This document shows, piece by piece, positions 21,617 through 32,439 of a DNA stretch of 64,000 bases; position 1 is the first letter of the stretch, and every line of letters begins with the position of its first letter. The DNA is from Colocasia esculenta (taxonomy: Eukaryota; Streptophyta; Magnoliopsida; Alismatales; Araceae): positions 11,672,712 through 11,736,711 of the forward strand of contig CM024759.1 in the NCBI GenBank assembly GCA_014218235.1, given 5' to 3'. Below the pieces are notes generated by a model, which was not told the DNA's origin, did no database searches, and worked only from the letters and a program-made list of their open reading frames with translations. A program made the translations under genes and the position numbers.

Positions 21617-24100
21617 TTTCGCTGTGGTTCAGTTTTGTTGTCAGAGGATCCATCCACTGCCTTGCCCCCATCTCGTTGCTTTTCAAAAGTTTTGAGGTCC
21701 ACCGCGTGCACCTCATTCACAGTAGGCTTCTTATTGGCCAGCTTGCTGTTCTGGCTTGTGAATGAGTTGGTGGGGTAGCCTATCAAATGACCGGATCTCC
21801 ATTCCGATCATCTTTTCCAACAATTCTTTTCTCAGACTTTGCTTGCAGATTTGAATTGCATCTTCTTGATGGGGAGGCCGCTTGCATCTCATGCTTAGGT
21901 TCCTCCATTGCTGGATGTAGTCTAGTGCTGATTCGTCATTTTTTTGTTTGGTTACGTAGAGCTCAGCCACTGTGACCTCCCTCTCAGCAATATAGAATCT
22001 CTCCCTGAATTTCTTTTGCATATCGATCCAATCAGATTTGGACACTGCTGGCAGACTAGAGTACCACTCAAATGCCATGCCTATTAAGGAGGATCCGAAG
22101 AACTTTAACAAGTACAATTCATCGGCTGCCAGGTCTCCCATCACATTGATGTAATAGGCTATATGCTCTTTTGGGGATCCTCGCCCGTTGAACTTATCGA
22201 ACTTCGGAGGCTTGGTAATGCCTGGAGGCAGTCTTTTCACAGCATGATGTGTAGGGTAAGGCACCCTATACGCATCAAAAGCCATATGCTCTCCGTCTCC
22301 CCGTTCGGCGAGCTTCATTTCGATCATCTGTTCCACCATCAACTTGCTGATGGTGGCAGAGTCCACTTGTTGAGGATAAAAGTGGGTCGGTTGGTTGCTA
22401 GGAGTGTTGATGACGGCCACCGGTGGCACCGGGGGTGGCTCTTGGTTTTCAAATTACTGCTCAAGAGTATGAGTAGGCAATGACTATTGCTGGTGTTGCT
22501 GCTGCTGGAAGAATTGCGGCTGCAGGAGCTGATATTGAGCCTGTGGACATGGTTGCTGGGCTATAGCCACAGGCGACTGTTGTGGTTGTTCATTGACTGG
22601 TCGCACGACAGTGCGCTGGGCCGAAGCCTCGAATGACCCTAAGGTCCCTTGAGGAGTTTCCCCTGAGCCTTCAGCTTCTCGGGATGTATGTCCCTCAGTC
22701 TCTTTACCTTTAATCTATCGTCTGAGTGCTTCAATTTTGGCTTGGTACTGTTGCAGCAGCTCCAGAACAGTTTGATCTAAAGGTGCAGCAAGAGGAATCT
22801 CCCGTATTGTGCCCCCAGGTGTCATTTCTGGTGGTGGTGGCGGGGGAATCCCATCGTTGCCCCCACTGCCCTGGGCGGTGACCACATTGGCACTAACAGC
22901 CATCATTTGCATTGTAGGTGTATCAACATTTCCATACGTGGCTGCTAAGGTTGCTGCTGCTGCTCTTCTCCTGGTCAGGGCACCAGGTCTTTTTGCCAGT
23001 TCCGCTAATTCTTGGTTGCTGGTTGGCAGAGCCCCATAGCGGCTCCCTACACCTGCCATGTGGCATGCAAAGATTTTGATGTTCCCTTTTTGGTGTCTTT
23101 CGACCCTTCGGGAGGGAAAGGACAATCTCTTAAAGATAGATATTCTCGGCGTAATCTTTTCAGTCCGAGCGTGAATGTGCTCACAAGGCACATCATTTTC
23201 TCCCGAACTACTTTCAGCTTAGGCTTGAGAGGTTTCCATAGCTCTTAGTGATCTTTCTCGCCACAACGGAGAGGTTGCAAGTCCAAGGATGTGATCACGT
23301 GGCCTTCGGGTCTTTTCTTGGCGGCGGTGGCGCGCGGCCATAACAACAGGTGCCGGCCGGCCTTCCCGAACAACTGGAATATGAGCAGACTGCCGCAGCT
23401 CCATTTTCTTATTGTGAAAGCGGGAGTAGTCATACGCCCCTCCTTGTCGGACTCTGGCCTTGAAGCCTCTGGGCGGCTTCTGATAGCTAGGGGCCTCCAC
23501 TGCGGTTGTTTCTTTTGATGGTGCTTCTCTTAGCATGGCCTCTTCCAACCTAGGCCTCTACATCTTCTTAGGTCTCCAAACTTGTTTGAATTTGACTGGC
23601 TTTGGGGGAAGCTTGCCCTTAAAGGTGTTGCACATCTCCTTCTTGCCTGCTAAGGCTTGAAAGGGGTTCCTTATGGGCACCATAGGTGTAACCCTCTCTG
23701 GTATAGCCTTAGCTCTTTTGGCTTGTAAATAAATTCTCATGTCACCAATCCGCACACTCTTCCCTGAATCGGAGACTCGCGCATGGCGAGTGACAATGTT
23801 CTCGACCTCCTTTGTCTGTTGAGGATGTCCATTGGTTCATTTCCCTTTGTCCTTGTTATGGCCTCCATGCTCCAAGTGGTGGATGTGGCAGCTTAGCTTC
23901 TCAGTGTTCTCTTTGATTTTGGCTTTATGCTCAGCTTCAGCTTCCTTTTTGGTCTCTGGGTGTAGGATGTCGACGAACGTGACCCCCAAGAAGTTGGGGA
24001 ACTCCACAACCGGAGGAAAGCTTCCGAAACGGGTCGGCACGGCCAGGTCGTACCTGGCATGATCTTGGACAACTAGGGGTCCAAAACATACCCCAGCCAT
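21617..24100 (-). pseudogene. gag N-terminal and capsid part of the outer Tat element
   Basis: A single minus frame from the ATG at 24098-24100 to about 21731 encodes the leader protein and capsid. The capsid has PPKFDKFNGRGSPKEHIAYY, GMAFEWYSSLP and ESALDYIQQWRNLSMRC, a Tat-type gag domain. The frame is cut by stops at about 23837, 23558, 23219 and 22715 and by two more in the Gln-rich stretch near 22455-22490. Several of these sit where CAG, CAA or CGA would fit. Near 21740 a one-base shift leads to KKPTVNEVHAVDLKTFEKQ and on to the insertion site of the inner element. Ogre-like elements carry an extra ORF ahead of gag. The first 180 residues here could be that ORF. Confidence 0.8.
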
Positions 24101-24197
24101 TGCTCCGTTAGTACCCTGTTAGTCAATTCAAGATAATAGTTAGTATCAATTATGTAAGGCCACAGGGCTTGTTATTCTGGCGAAGAGATGTAGGGAA

Positions 24198-24225
24198 GCA
24201 AAGTCCCACCGGGCATGCCACGCTA
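24198..24225 (-). promoter_or_regulatory. Probable primer-binding region of the outer element
   Basis: On the minus strand tggcatgcccggtggga lies five bases inside the proposed LTR end tttcca. It resembles a decayed form of the tggcgccgt...gggga class of PBS used by Tat elements. The match is imperfect, so the tRNA cannot be named safely. The 24101-24197 leader shows nothing else. Confidence 0.4.
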
Positions 24226-24808
24226 TGGAAATGGATTTTTTTAAATAAATCACAAATCTTTTTAAATTCTATTTATAATGTTTCTCATGTTCTCATGGAT
24301 GCGTATTGCTAATCCAAATCCCGTCGAATGTTACGCGAGCGATAATGATGAGAGATGAATCAGAAATTTGCATAGCGCAGGCATGCCAGCCACCGAAGTT
24401 ACAATAAGTGTTCTGCCTCCGAGAGTCAGAGGACTTTAGGTCTATTGTGCGCACCGTTTGACTTCGTCAAACGATAGTAGAGATCGGGCCGGAACCAAGA
24501 TCTCATCGTTGCCTAAACCCAACGACGTTAATTACATCTCTTTGAGAGAGAAAACCCTTGATTAATCGCCAGATTAGAGAGTCTCATGGCCTTAAAACGG
24601 AAACATCTGATAAAGGTGCAAAGTGCGTGCGGAAGTGAAGCTGGAATAGCAGCAATAGCAAAGTCTATTGAAAAGTATTTGATTCTTTGTAATTATTATC
24701 ATCTTCACATACAATTTTGGAGGCTTTTATTCATTTATTCATTTGATATTTATCAATTAATGCCAATTGTATCCTCTTTGTTTCATTTAAAACATGATAG
24801 TTATAATT

Positions 24809-25400
24809 ATGCTGGTGAGTCGGCAGACTGCTGAGTCGGCCAGGCTGCTGAGTCGGAAGACTGTTGAGTCGGCAAACTGCTAACTCAAGTGAGTTGGCAG
24901 AACCTTGCTGCAGCATGAGTCGGCGGACTGCTGAGTCGGCTAGGCCGCTGAGTCGGCAGGGTCCTGCTAAACTAGTGAGTCGACAGACTGCTAAGTCGGC
25001 AGACTGCTAACTCAAATGAGTTGGCAGAACTTTGCTACAATATGAGTCGGCAGGCTGCTGAGTCGACCAGGCTACTGAGTCGGCCAGGTTGCTGAGTCGG
25101 AAGGGTCCTGCTGAACTGGTGAGTCGGCAGACTACTGAGTCGGCAGGGTCCTGCTGAACTGGTGAGTCGGCAGACTACTGAGTCGGCAGGCTACTTACTC
25201 AAGTTAGTTGGCAGAACCTTGCTGCAACATGAGTGGGCAAGCTGTTGAGTCGGCCAGGCTGCTGAGTCAGCAGGGTCCTGCTGAACTGGTAAGTCGGCAG
25301 ACTGCTGAGTCGGCAGGCTACTAACTTAGGTTAGTTGGCAGAACCTTGCTACAACGTGAGTCGGCAGGCTGTTGAGTCGGCCAGGCTGTTGCAGTGCTGC
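24809..25400. repeat. gagtcggcag minisatellite with higher-order structure
   Basis: Units such as gagtcggcagactgct and gagtcggccaggctgct repeat every 12-20 bp. A longer phrase, gagttggcagaaccttgctgca, returns near 24895, 25015, 25205 and 25335. Confidence 0.85.
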
Positions 25401-25467
25401 CGAATCACCTAGACAACATGATTTTTGAAGTCTTTTAATCTTATAGAGTCCTTTGATCTCATAAGGA

Positions 25468-26030
25468 TGCACGAGAAAATTCGGTAGCACCTCCCCTTTA
25501 CTCATAGCGAAAGTAGAGGGCAAGATACTCATCCACCATGATGGAGACGACACCAAAATGAGGTGTTAGCCGTACAAGGCGTCACCCGAACAACACACGG
25601 TACCAATCCTCGAGGCTTGCCTAAGAGAGAACTGATGAGTCCCGGGATCGAAAATAAGTAATCTCATAAATCTAGGCCTGCCGACTCATCATGTACGAGG
25701 CCTGCCGACTCACTAATTCAAATCTCTTTACTGATTCAGTAAGTCGGGAGCCAGCTGAGTCCTTTCCGACTCACCAGCCAAAAATACAAAACGGTTTAAA
25801 CTTCAATGGCAAAATTCGGCAGCACCTCCCCGGACTCATGAGATGTGGGGGAGGTCACGGTATCCATCCACCATAATGGAGATGGTACCAAAATGGGGTA
25901 TTGGTCGTGTATGGCGCTACCCAAATGGCACACAGTACCGGTTCCCGAGGCATGGCTACAAAGGAATCAAAGAGTACCGAGACCAGTCCGGTGGACAATC
26001 CGACGATGTACGAGTCTAGGGGCTCGGGCA
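25468..26030. repeat. Two diverged copies of a ~230-bp unit in the LTR
   Basis: attcggtagcacctcccc...catccaccatgatggagacg at 25478-25550 matches attcggcagcacctcccc...catccaccataatggagatgg at 25814-25888. In both, ccgaacaacacacggtacca-like sequence and a cctcgaggc-like end follow. Confidence 0.7.
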
Positions 26031-26137
26031 TAGATATCATATTATCTAACCGGAGGCCTCATAAAGCCTCATTTCTATGTGAGTTGGTAGGAAAACTGCT
26101 CTACATGCATGAGTCGGCAGCAAGCAGTTCTACTTGT

Positions 26138-26835
26138 GTGAGTCGGCAGCCCTCATTTGCAACAGAATGACATCCAAATCACGGCGGAACGGTGTGAAAC
26201 TTTTATGGGAGGGACTAAGGTATATTTGATCAATTTCATTCTTTTACATGGGCGAAAAGCCACGCCGACCGGTCTCAAACCACTGAAAATACACTGCCCA
26301 GGTGAGTCGGCAGCCAGGCAGTGCTGAGTCGGCAACGTCCATTTGCAAAGAGAGGACACTCAAATCACGTCGGAACGGCGCGAAATTTTTATGGGAGGGA
26401 CTGAGGCATGTCCCGGTCAATTTCAATCTTTTACATGAGTGAAAAGCTGTGCCGATCGGTCTCAAATTTCTGAAAACACACGTGCTGCCCAGGTGAGTCG
26501 GCAGCCAGGCAGTACTGTCTATTTACAACCGGACAGCCACTCGAATCACGCCGGAACGACACGAAATTTTTATGGGGAGGACTGAGGTATATTTTGATCG
26601 ATTTCAACCTTTTTCATGGGCGAAACACCACACCAATCGATCCCAAAATGCCGAAACCTCACTGCCCAGGTGAGTCGGCAGCACCCATCTATAAAAGGAT
26701 GACGCCCGACTCATGGCGGATCGGCTTTAAAATTTATGGGAGGGGACTGAGGTATGCCCCGATCATTCCCAGACCTTTAGGTAGAAAAACGCCGTGCTGC
26801 TCAATTTTAAAACACTGAAAACCCACTACCAGGTG
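26138..26835. repeat. Four tandem ~165-190-bp units, each opening with ccaggtgagtcggcag
   Basis: Unit starts lie near 26138, 26301, 26491 and 26669, with a fifth start at 26831. Each unit holds tcacg-cggaacgg-g-gaaa-ttttatggga...ctgaggtat and ends in ctgcccaggtgagtcgg. The repeated joint contains cag-gtgagt, which equals the consensus 5' splice site on the plus strand. Confidence 0.8.
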
Positions 26836-28016
26836 AGTCCTCAGCACTTTGGGGACGCGATTCTCAAAATCCGAGAAAGACTTGAGCCTCCAGTCGGGAT
26901 GACAGACTATTTAACATGTTAAGAGTCCATTTGTAAGCTTGAACAGGGCATAGGTATCGTTTACCTAACCTTTCGTGTTCAATACCGCGAGAGATAGTGA
27001 TTCATCAAAGTTGGGACAACGAGAGATAAGCAGCTACGAGGGGATGTTTAGTCTTTTAAGACTGAGATGATGAGAGGAGGAGGGAGCTATGTATAGCAGC
27101 AAACCCTCCCCTCATACACCTCAAGAGAAAACAACACAAAAAGGAAAGGAGAGAAGAAGCATCACATACACAAGCAACACTTCGGTCTCATGTAACTATG
27201 AATGAACAGGGGAGGGGAACATTCAAACCACTTTTACCCACTCACATACTCATCAAAACCAATACCACAAAAGAGAAGATGGAAGGGAAAGGTTCTCTTT
27301 ACTGCTTGGGGAAAATTACATAAAAGAGGGGGGAAAAGATCGAACAGAGAAACACAGAAATGGGGACTGCCGCAGTAGCCCCCCCCCCCTCCTTTGGCCC
27401 TTTTGTTTCTTTTGCTCACCCTCTTCTCCTTCTCCCCACCACCAGCACAAGCAAGAGCAGGGAAGGAGGCCTTCTGCACCTCTTTGCACCAAGCTTCTCA
27501 CGTGGGCAGCAGCAGCAACTCTTTCTCTTGCTCTTCTTCTTCACAAAACCAGCCAAGGCAGCCCCTCCCTCTTCTGCTAACCAGCAACCAAGGAAGAAGA
27601 AGAGAATGAGAGGAGCCCCCTCTAGCAGATCGCTCCCAACTCTCCCCCTCTTCTACCTAACTAGCAAGACCGCCCCCCCCCCCCCCCCCCAAAAGAATGT
27701 TCTCTGCTCCTCCCTTCTCCAAGAATCCCCAGCCTTCTCTGCCTTTTCTTCTCTCTCGTAACCAGCCAAAAGGGTGAAGTGAGAGAGAGGAGAAACAGCC
27801 GCCTCTGCCATGCTGCTCCTAGAGCAGCTTTTGTTTGGGTAGTGGGGGGGGTGTGGAGTTCTCTTAGGCTCACCCCCTTACATGGGGTAGATGGGCCATT
27901 GGATAATGGGCTCCTTTGGGCCTGTTTAAGAGGTCTTTTAGTGGACTGTTAGGAGGTCTTTTCTTTGGGGGAGCTGGGCCCTTGGGTGCAAGCCCACCGT
28001 ATTTTTGGTGTCCACA

Positions 28017-28294
28017 TGCGGCAGCTGTGAGCTCCCCTTCTCACGGCGGCGAGCCCTTCCCACGGCGGCGAGCTCTGCAGTTGTATAGAGGGAGGGAGAG
28101 AACCAGAGGGAACGAGAGGGAGAGGGGCGGCTCGCTTTCTTGGGGAAGAAGAAAAGAAAAGAATGGGGAAAGGAGGGGGGTCGAGGTTACATTTGAGGAA
28201 GTGGGGGAAAAAGTAGAGAGAGAGAGGTCTCTCCGGGTCCTACCACTTGCAGCAATATTAAAAGACTAGATTTTGTCATGGGACATAGAGTAAA
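28017..28294. other. Flank of the outer element, purine-rich, no gene
   Basis: This is the first sequence outside the 5' LTR. It contains two cacggcggcgagc repeats near 28036-28075, then a long ga-rich stretch. It lies between the LTR and the last recognisable tryptophanyl-tRNA synthetase codon, where the normal C-terminus of that gene would be expected. Confidence 0.5.
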
Positions 28295-28423
28295 AATAAA
28301 GCCATCTATTACCTCATTTGTCACTGCTGCTCGAGCCTTGCGATGTCCCTCAACAAGTTTTGTGAGGACCTCAATAAGGCGCTTTTTGACTTCACCTATT
28401 AGCATTCTCCCAACAGTATACTC
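28295..28423 (-). pseudogene. Cytosolic tryptophanyl-tRNA synthetase, C-terminal exon remnant
   Basis: After the acceptor ttttccag, 43 codons read GRMLIGEVKKRLIEVLTKLV and then GHRKARAAVTNEVIDGFI. This matches the conserved C-terminal segment of plant and animal cytosolic Trp-tRNA ligase (GRMLTGEVKKRL, RRARAAVTDEMVDAFM in plants). That enzyme charges tRNA-Trp. Homology stops at GFI. The usual short proline-rich tail is replaced by unrelated sequence leading to the retrotransposon flank. Phase and splice sites agree with the exon at 28578-28646. No other exons are seen, so this is a gene fragment. Confidence 0.8.
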
Positions 28424-28577
28424 CTGGAAAAATTCAAAAAAGTCCAGGAAAACAGATAAGTACCTATATAGAGTGTTTATTACTTGTTAGGTAGCAACAT
28501 CAACAACAAATATATGTATACATACGTATGTGTCTGTGTGTGTGTGTTACTAAACCATAAGAGATAGCTTTTAATAC

Positions 28578-28646
28578 CATTTTTATGTGCTCCAACTCAG
28601 CATCGTCTTCAAGGAAAAAACCAAGGTATTTGACTGGAATATCAAC
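28578..28646 (-). pseudogene. Cytosolic tryptophanyl-tRNA synthetase, penultimate exon remnant
   Basis: A 69-bp exon of 23 codons encodes VDIPVKYLGFFLEDDAELEH plus IKM. It is bounded by an acceptor (gattcag) and a donor (atg-gtatta) on the minus strand, both in phase 0. It joins 28423 with the order seen in the enzyme, where FFLEDDAELEHIKKEY precedes GRMLTGE. The upstream exons needed for the Rossmann core and the KMSKS region are absent from the following 600 bp. Confidence 0.8.
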
Positions 28647-29277
28647 CTGAATCAGAACTAGAAAAGGATCAATACACTTTGAAAATGTTCCCAGAACATA
28701 GGCCAAAGTAGTTGTCCATCAGGCACCTAGATTTCACACAAACATGATACATAAAATAAAAGGAGTTGTCATATGTATGCAAATGATGCAGGTATTTTGA
28801 ATAACCATCCAAGTATGAACCTGTGGAAATGCAACAGTCAAGAACATATGCACAATATGATATCTCTTAAAAATGACAATATCACTCCAGAAAGAGGCTG
28901 AAACAAGCCAAATACTGAAAGAGGCTGAAACCTGCTTAGATTAGAGGGAAAGCAAAATAATCACTACTGTCCCAAAACAAGCCAATTCCAACTCCAGTCA
29001 TATGCATACATACTCGTGTTACATATTATCATTACTTTTCTCTTCTTATAAATTATACAATTTATTGCTTGTTGTGCTATAAATATGCTCGTTCAATATA
29101 CTGTGGTGTAGAATAAATGTGCATGAATAGTGAATTATCTTATTGTAGTCTTTTGCTCTTTAACTTTAGAATTTAGCCTTATTTTAATTAATTAGTTTGT
29201 TCTATATTGATTTATGTTTACTTTATTGTCTCATTTTTTAGTGAACATAATTCTTTATTTTTGAAATAATTATACAT
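28647..29277. other. No recognisable gene
   Basis: AT-rich intron-like or intergenic sequence between the synthetase fragment and the CACTA transposase start. A ~20-bp direct repeat (gaaagaggctgaaac) occurs at about 28891 and 28918. No CACTA left terminus was found here. Confidence 0.5.
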
Positions 29278-31421
29278 ATGGATTGGAGTTGGATGGATCA
29301 ACCAAAACACTCGAAAGAGTATCTGGATGGTGTTGATAAGTTCATCAGTTTTGCTTGTGATTCTTCCAATGATTGTACAAGTATCAAGTGCCCTTGTTTA
29401 CAATGTGCATGCATTTTTAAATGGGAAAAGGACATAGTTAGAGAGCATTTATACTTTAATGGAGTCATCAAAGACAAGAAGTTTTAGGATTTTCATGGGA
29501 ATGATTCAACTTCTAGTAAGAGAAATTTCCTAAATTCTTCACCTGAGAAGCTTGCAAAGGATGTTGGTATGCATGATATGTTACAAGATATATTCGGTAT
29601 GCAAAATATTATAAATGTGGAGTCCAAATGTAGTGATGAGGTTGAAAGGGGCTGTAGTAAACCAAATAATTTGATTGAAGATGTGGAACAACCTTTGTAC
29701 CCAGGTTGCAAGAAGTTCAACAAGCTTTCTTTTGTAGTCCGACTATTCAACATAAAGTGCATGGGTAAAATGAGCAACAAAGCTTTCAACATGTTACTGA
29801 AGCTATTAAAAGAGGCCCTTCCAGAGGGCGAGATATTGCCAAGTTCTTTTTATGAGGTGAAAAAGCTTATTAGTGATCTAGGATATAGTTACCATAAAAT
29901 TGATGCATGTCCTAATGATTGCATATTATATTGGAAAGAGTACGAGTCATACGAGCAATGTCCTAAATATGGAGAAAATTGTTAGACTATACACTAGGGA
30001 CATGGTGATAGTAAAAAGAAGGTATTAAAAAAGGTTCTGTGTCATTTTCCTTTGATTCCAAGATTGCAAAGACTATACATGTCTTCTAAATTTTCATCAA
30101 ACATGAGGTGGCACCAAGATGAGCGACAAGAAGATGGCATCTTAAGACATCCAACAGATTCTCCTTGCTGGAAATGTTTGGATGCAATCGATAACTTTGG
30201 TTCAGAAGCTCTCAATGTACGATTGAGTTTGGCAAGTGATGGATTTAATCCTTTTGGAACCATGACCACTAGTTATAGTACTTGGCATGTGCTCTTAATA
30301 CCATACAATATACCTCCATGGCTTTGCTTGAAAGCACCAAACATATTTTTATCTTTGCTTATTCCTGGTCCAAATGGGCCTGGCATTGATATAGATGTCT
30401 ACCTACAACCACTTATTGAAGAGTTGCAAATATTATGGCATGGAGTTGAAACATATGATGCATCCAAAAGTGAATTGTTTTGCATGCGTGCTGCATTACT
30501 ATGGACTATAAATGATTTTCCAGCATATGCTTACTTATCTGGTTGGAGCACAAAGGGTCAACTAGCTTGTCCTACATGTAACAAGGACACATGTTCACAA
30601 TGGCTAAAGGCAAGTGGAAAATTTTGTTACACTGGACATCGTAGATGGTTGAAACAAGATCACAAATTCGATCGTTAAAGCAACAATTTGATGGAAAAGA
30701 AGATTGGAGAGAAAAACCTGCTTTGTTGTCTGGAAGCAAAGTATTAAATTAGTTACATGGTCTCAGTTTTAACTATGGAAAGCCTCCAAAGACTTAAAGC
30801 AAGAAATTCACTGTGAGAAGGAAACATAAGAAAAAAGATTTATCAAAGAGCAACATTGATGATAGATCTAACTTTTTATCTTGGAAAAAGAAAAGTATTT
30901 TCTTTGAGTTGCCTTATTGGAAGTCACTGCTTCTTCGACATAATCTTGATGTAATGCATATTGAGAAAAATGTTTGTGACAGTATTGTTGGTACTCTTTT
31001 AGATGTTGATGGTAAAAGTAAAGATGGATTAAAAGCTTGCCAAGATCTTGAAATTTTGGATATTAGGGCATCCCTTCATCCTCAAGCATTGGGTCCAAAA
31101 AGGCTATTGTTACCACCTGCTCTCTTCACACTAAGCAATAATGAGAGACAACAAATTTGTCAAGTTCTAAAACATGTTAGAACTCCTGATGGCTATGCAT
31201 CTAATATCTCAAAGCATGTTCACCCTATGGATCGTAAGAAGATTTGTGGTTTAAAGAGCCATGATTGTCATGTACTCATCCAACAGTTACTTCCAGTAGC
31301 AATTCGAGGAATAACACAGAAGGAAGTTAGATCTGCAGTTACTTCCAGTAGCCATGATTGTCATGTACTCATCCAACTGTTACTCCATGTCTTTAATTCT
31401 TATCGTATTAGTATATTTTAA
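29278..31421 (+). pseudogene. CACTA TNP2-type transposase
   Basis: The N-terminal transposase-associated domain (MDWSWMDQPKHSKEYLDGVD, CPCLQCACIF) is followed by the Transposase_21 core. The core has LASDGFNPFG, GPNGPGIDIDVYLQPL, LWTINDFPAYAYLSGW and ACPTCNKDT, and then the start of the C-terminal DUF4218-like region (KKICGLKSHDCHVLIQQLLP). The protein would cut and paste the element at its CACTA ends. One frame covers 29278-30678 with in-frame stops at 29485, 29983 and about 29995. A frameshift near 30670 moves it to the frame of 30813-31421. A 27-bp piece of the DUF4218 start is duplicated at 31258-31284 and 31343-31369. The gene is not functional. Confidence 0.88.
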
Positions 31422-31479
31422 AAAATAACTAATTCTTTTTTGCAATAGGTACTTGTGGAGAAATGTTTTGATTGACATA

Positions 31480-32335
31480 TCGGATTCCTTTACATGTTTT
31501 GATTGCCTTTGGTTTAACCTTTATACAAATCTCCTTTCACGAAGCAAGGTCTTGTTATGGATAAAGGAAAAGAATGTATTCTCAAAGAAGTACATTTTTG
31601 TTCCAATATGTTTACGGTGAGTTTAACTTCCAAATCAAGTGATTATATGTGTATTTATTTTTCACAATTGTGATTTCTTCTTTCTAGGGGGCATTGGAGC
31701 CTTTTAATCTTATGTCACTTAGGAGAAAGTGAAGAGAATTCTATTAACCCTCCCGTTATGGTACTTTTAGATTCACTTCTAAGCACAAATCCAACATAAC
31801 TTCCTATTAAAATTAGAAAGTAAGTTCTTGTTACTTTGACATAGTTATCAACTTTATGTATATGAATAAAGATTGACATAGTTTTTGTATAGATTTGTGT
31901 TTGATATTTACGTTGTAGAAGGAAGGGGAGAGAAGGAAGAAGGGATATCTTCTATTCCACTTCTTATTCCTCAAGTAAACTTTGAATCTTAGTTTTCCAC
32001 AAGTTTATGCTCTATACGTCTACCTCTATTTACTTAATTACTTTTTTTGTAGGTACCACAACAAGGAAATGGCTCAGAATGTGGTTTCTTTGCATTGTAT
32101 TATATCTACTTGTTCATACAAACAGCTCCACATTCTTTTTGTCTTGATGGTTATCCATACTTTGTATGTTTTTTTTCTCATTATAAAATACTAATATATA
32201 GCATAATGTATATAAATTATCTATGTGATCGATATGTCTTTGGCTTATTTTCAGCTTATTAAGGATTGGTTTAGTCGGCCAGACTTTGATTTGTTTCGAG
32301 ATGGTCTAACCTCCAGAAGCTTATGTCAAATTTCT
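31480..32335 (+). pseudogene. Ulp1-like (C48) cysteine protease domain of the CACTA second gene
   Basis: Exons with good splice signals can be read. They are: up to FSKKYIFVPICL (donor near 31616); GHWSLLILCHLGE...VMVLLDSLL (from 31688); FDIYVVEGRGEKEEGISSIP (from about 31893); VPQQGNGSECGFFALYYIYL (from 32053); and LIKDWFSRPDFDLFRDGLT (from about 32254). The His of GHW, the Asp of LLDSL and the Cys of SECGF form the C48 catalytic triad, so the site residues survive. Ulp1 enzymes remove SUMO. Copies carried by plant transposons are common, and their role is not known. A TAA near 31798 interrupts the second exon. Confidence 0.8.
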
Positions 32336-32439
32336 ATCATTTCTCATCCATCCCATAAAGCAAGTGAAAGAAAATCTACACATTTCTTCAGAGACATCCA
32401 CTACAAGAAAGCATCGAGGACCGAACACAGCTCGTGATG

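Larger units (their letters stand above)
1..28016 (-). mobile_element. Large Tat-lineage (Ogre-like) Ty3/gypsy LTR retrotransposon, nested host of other elements
   Basis: The first 264 bases match 27751-28016, which marks the two LTRs of one minus-strand element. From high to low coordinate it runs 5' LTR, gag, protease, RT, RNase H, a second archaeal-type RNase H, integrase, then a repeat-rich 3' UTR. The order RT-RNase H-integrase is Ty3/gypsy, and the extra RNase H plus the gag signature C-x2-H-x4-H-x4-C are typical of the Tat lineage. Without the inner insertion it is at least 18 kb, in the Ogre size range. The two LTR pieces differ by 6 substitutions and one 2-bp indel over 264 bp (about 2.3 percent). 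Every gene is broken by stops or frameshifts, so it is not autonomous. The left end and its target-site duplication lie outside the window. Confidence 0.88.
24226..28016 (-). repeat. 5' LTR of the outer Tat element (about 3.8 kb)
   Basis: The right end TGTGGACACC (minus) is secure from its match to 1-264. The left end at 24226 is inferred from the putative PBS and the terminal ca. The LTR contains several tandem arrays of gagtcggcag-type units and C- and T-rich stretches near 27370-27700. It has no supported gene, and the ORFs in 27230-27870 are composition artefacts. Confidence 0.65.

Noticed and set aside
24809..25400. Possible CRISPR-like array of gagtcggcag units
   Set aside because: Spacers are too short and are themselves variants of the unit. 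It is a minisatellite inside an LTR.
27234..27873. Several ORFs of 60-130 codons in the LTR
   Set aside because: They arise from purine and pyrimidine runs with no domain. They lie within the 5' LTR.
28971..28990. cactactgtcccaaaac as the left CACTA terminus
   Set aside because: It matches the right end only in the first five or six bases and has no ccgtaag subterminal motifs beside it.
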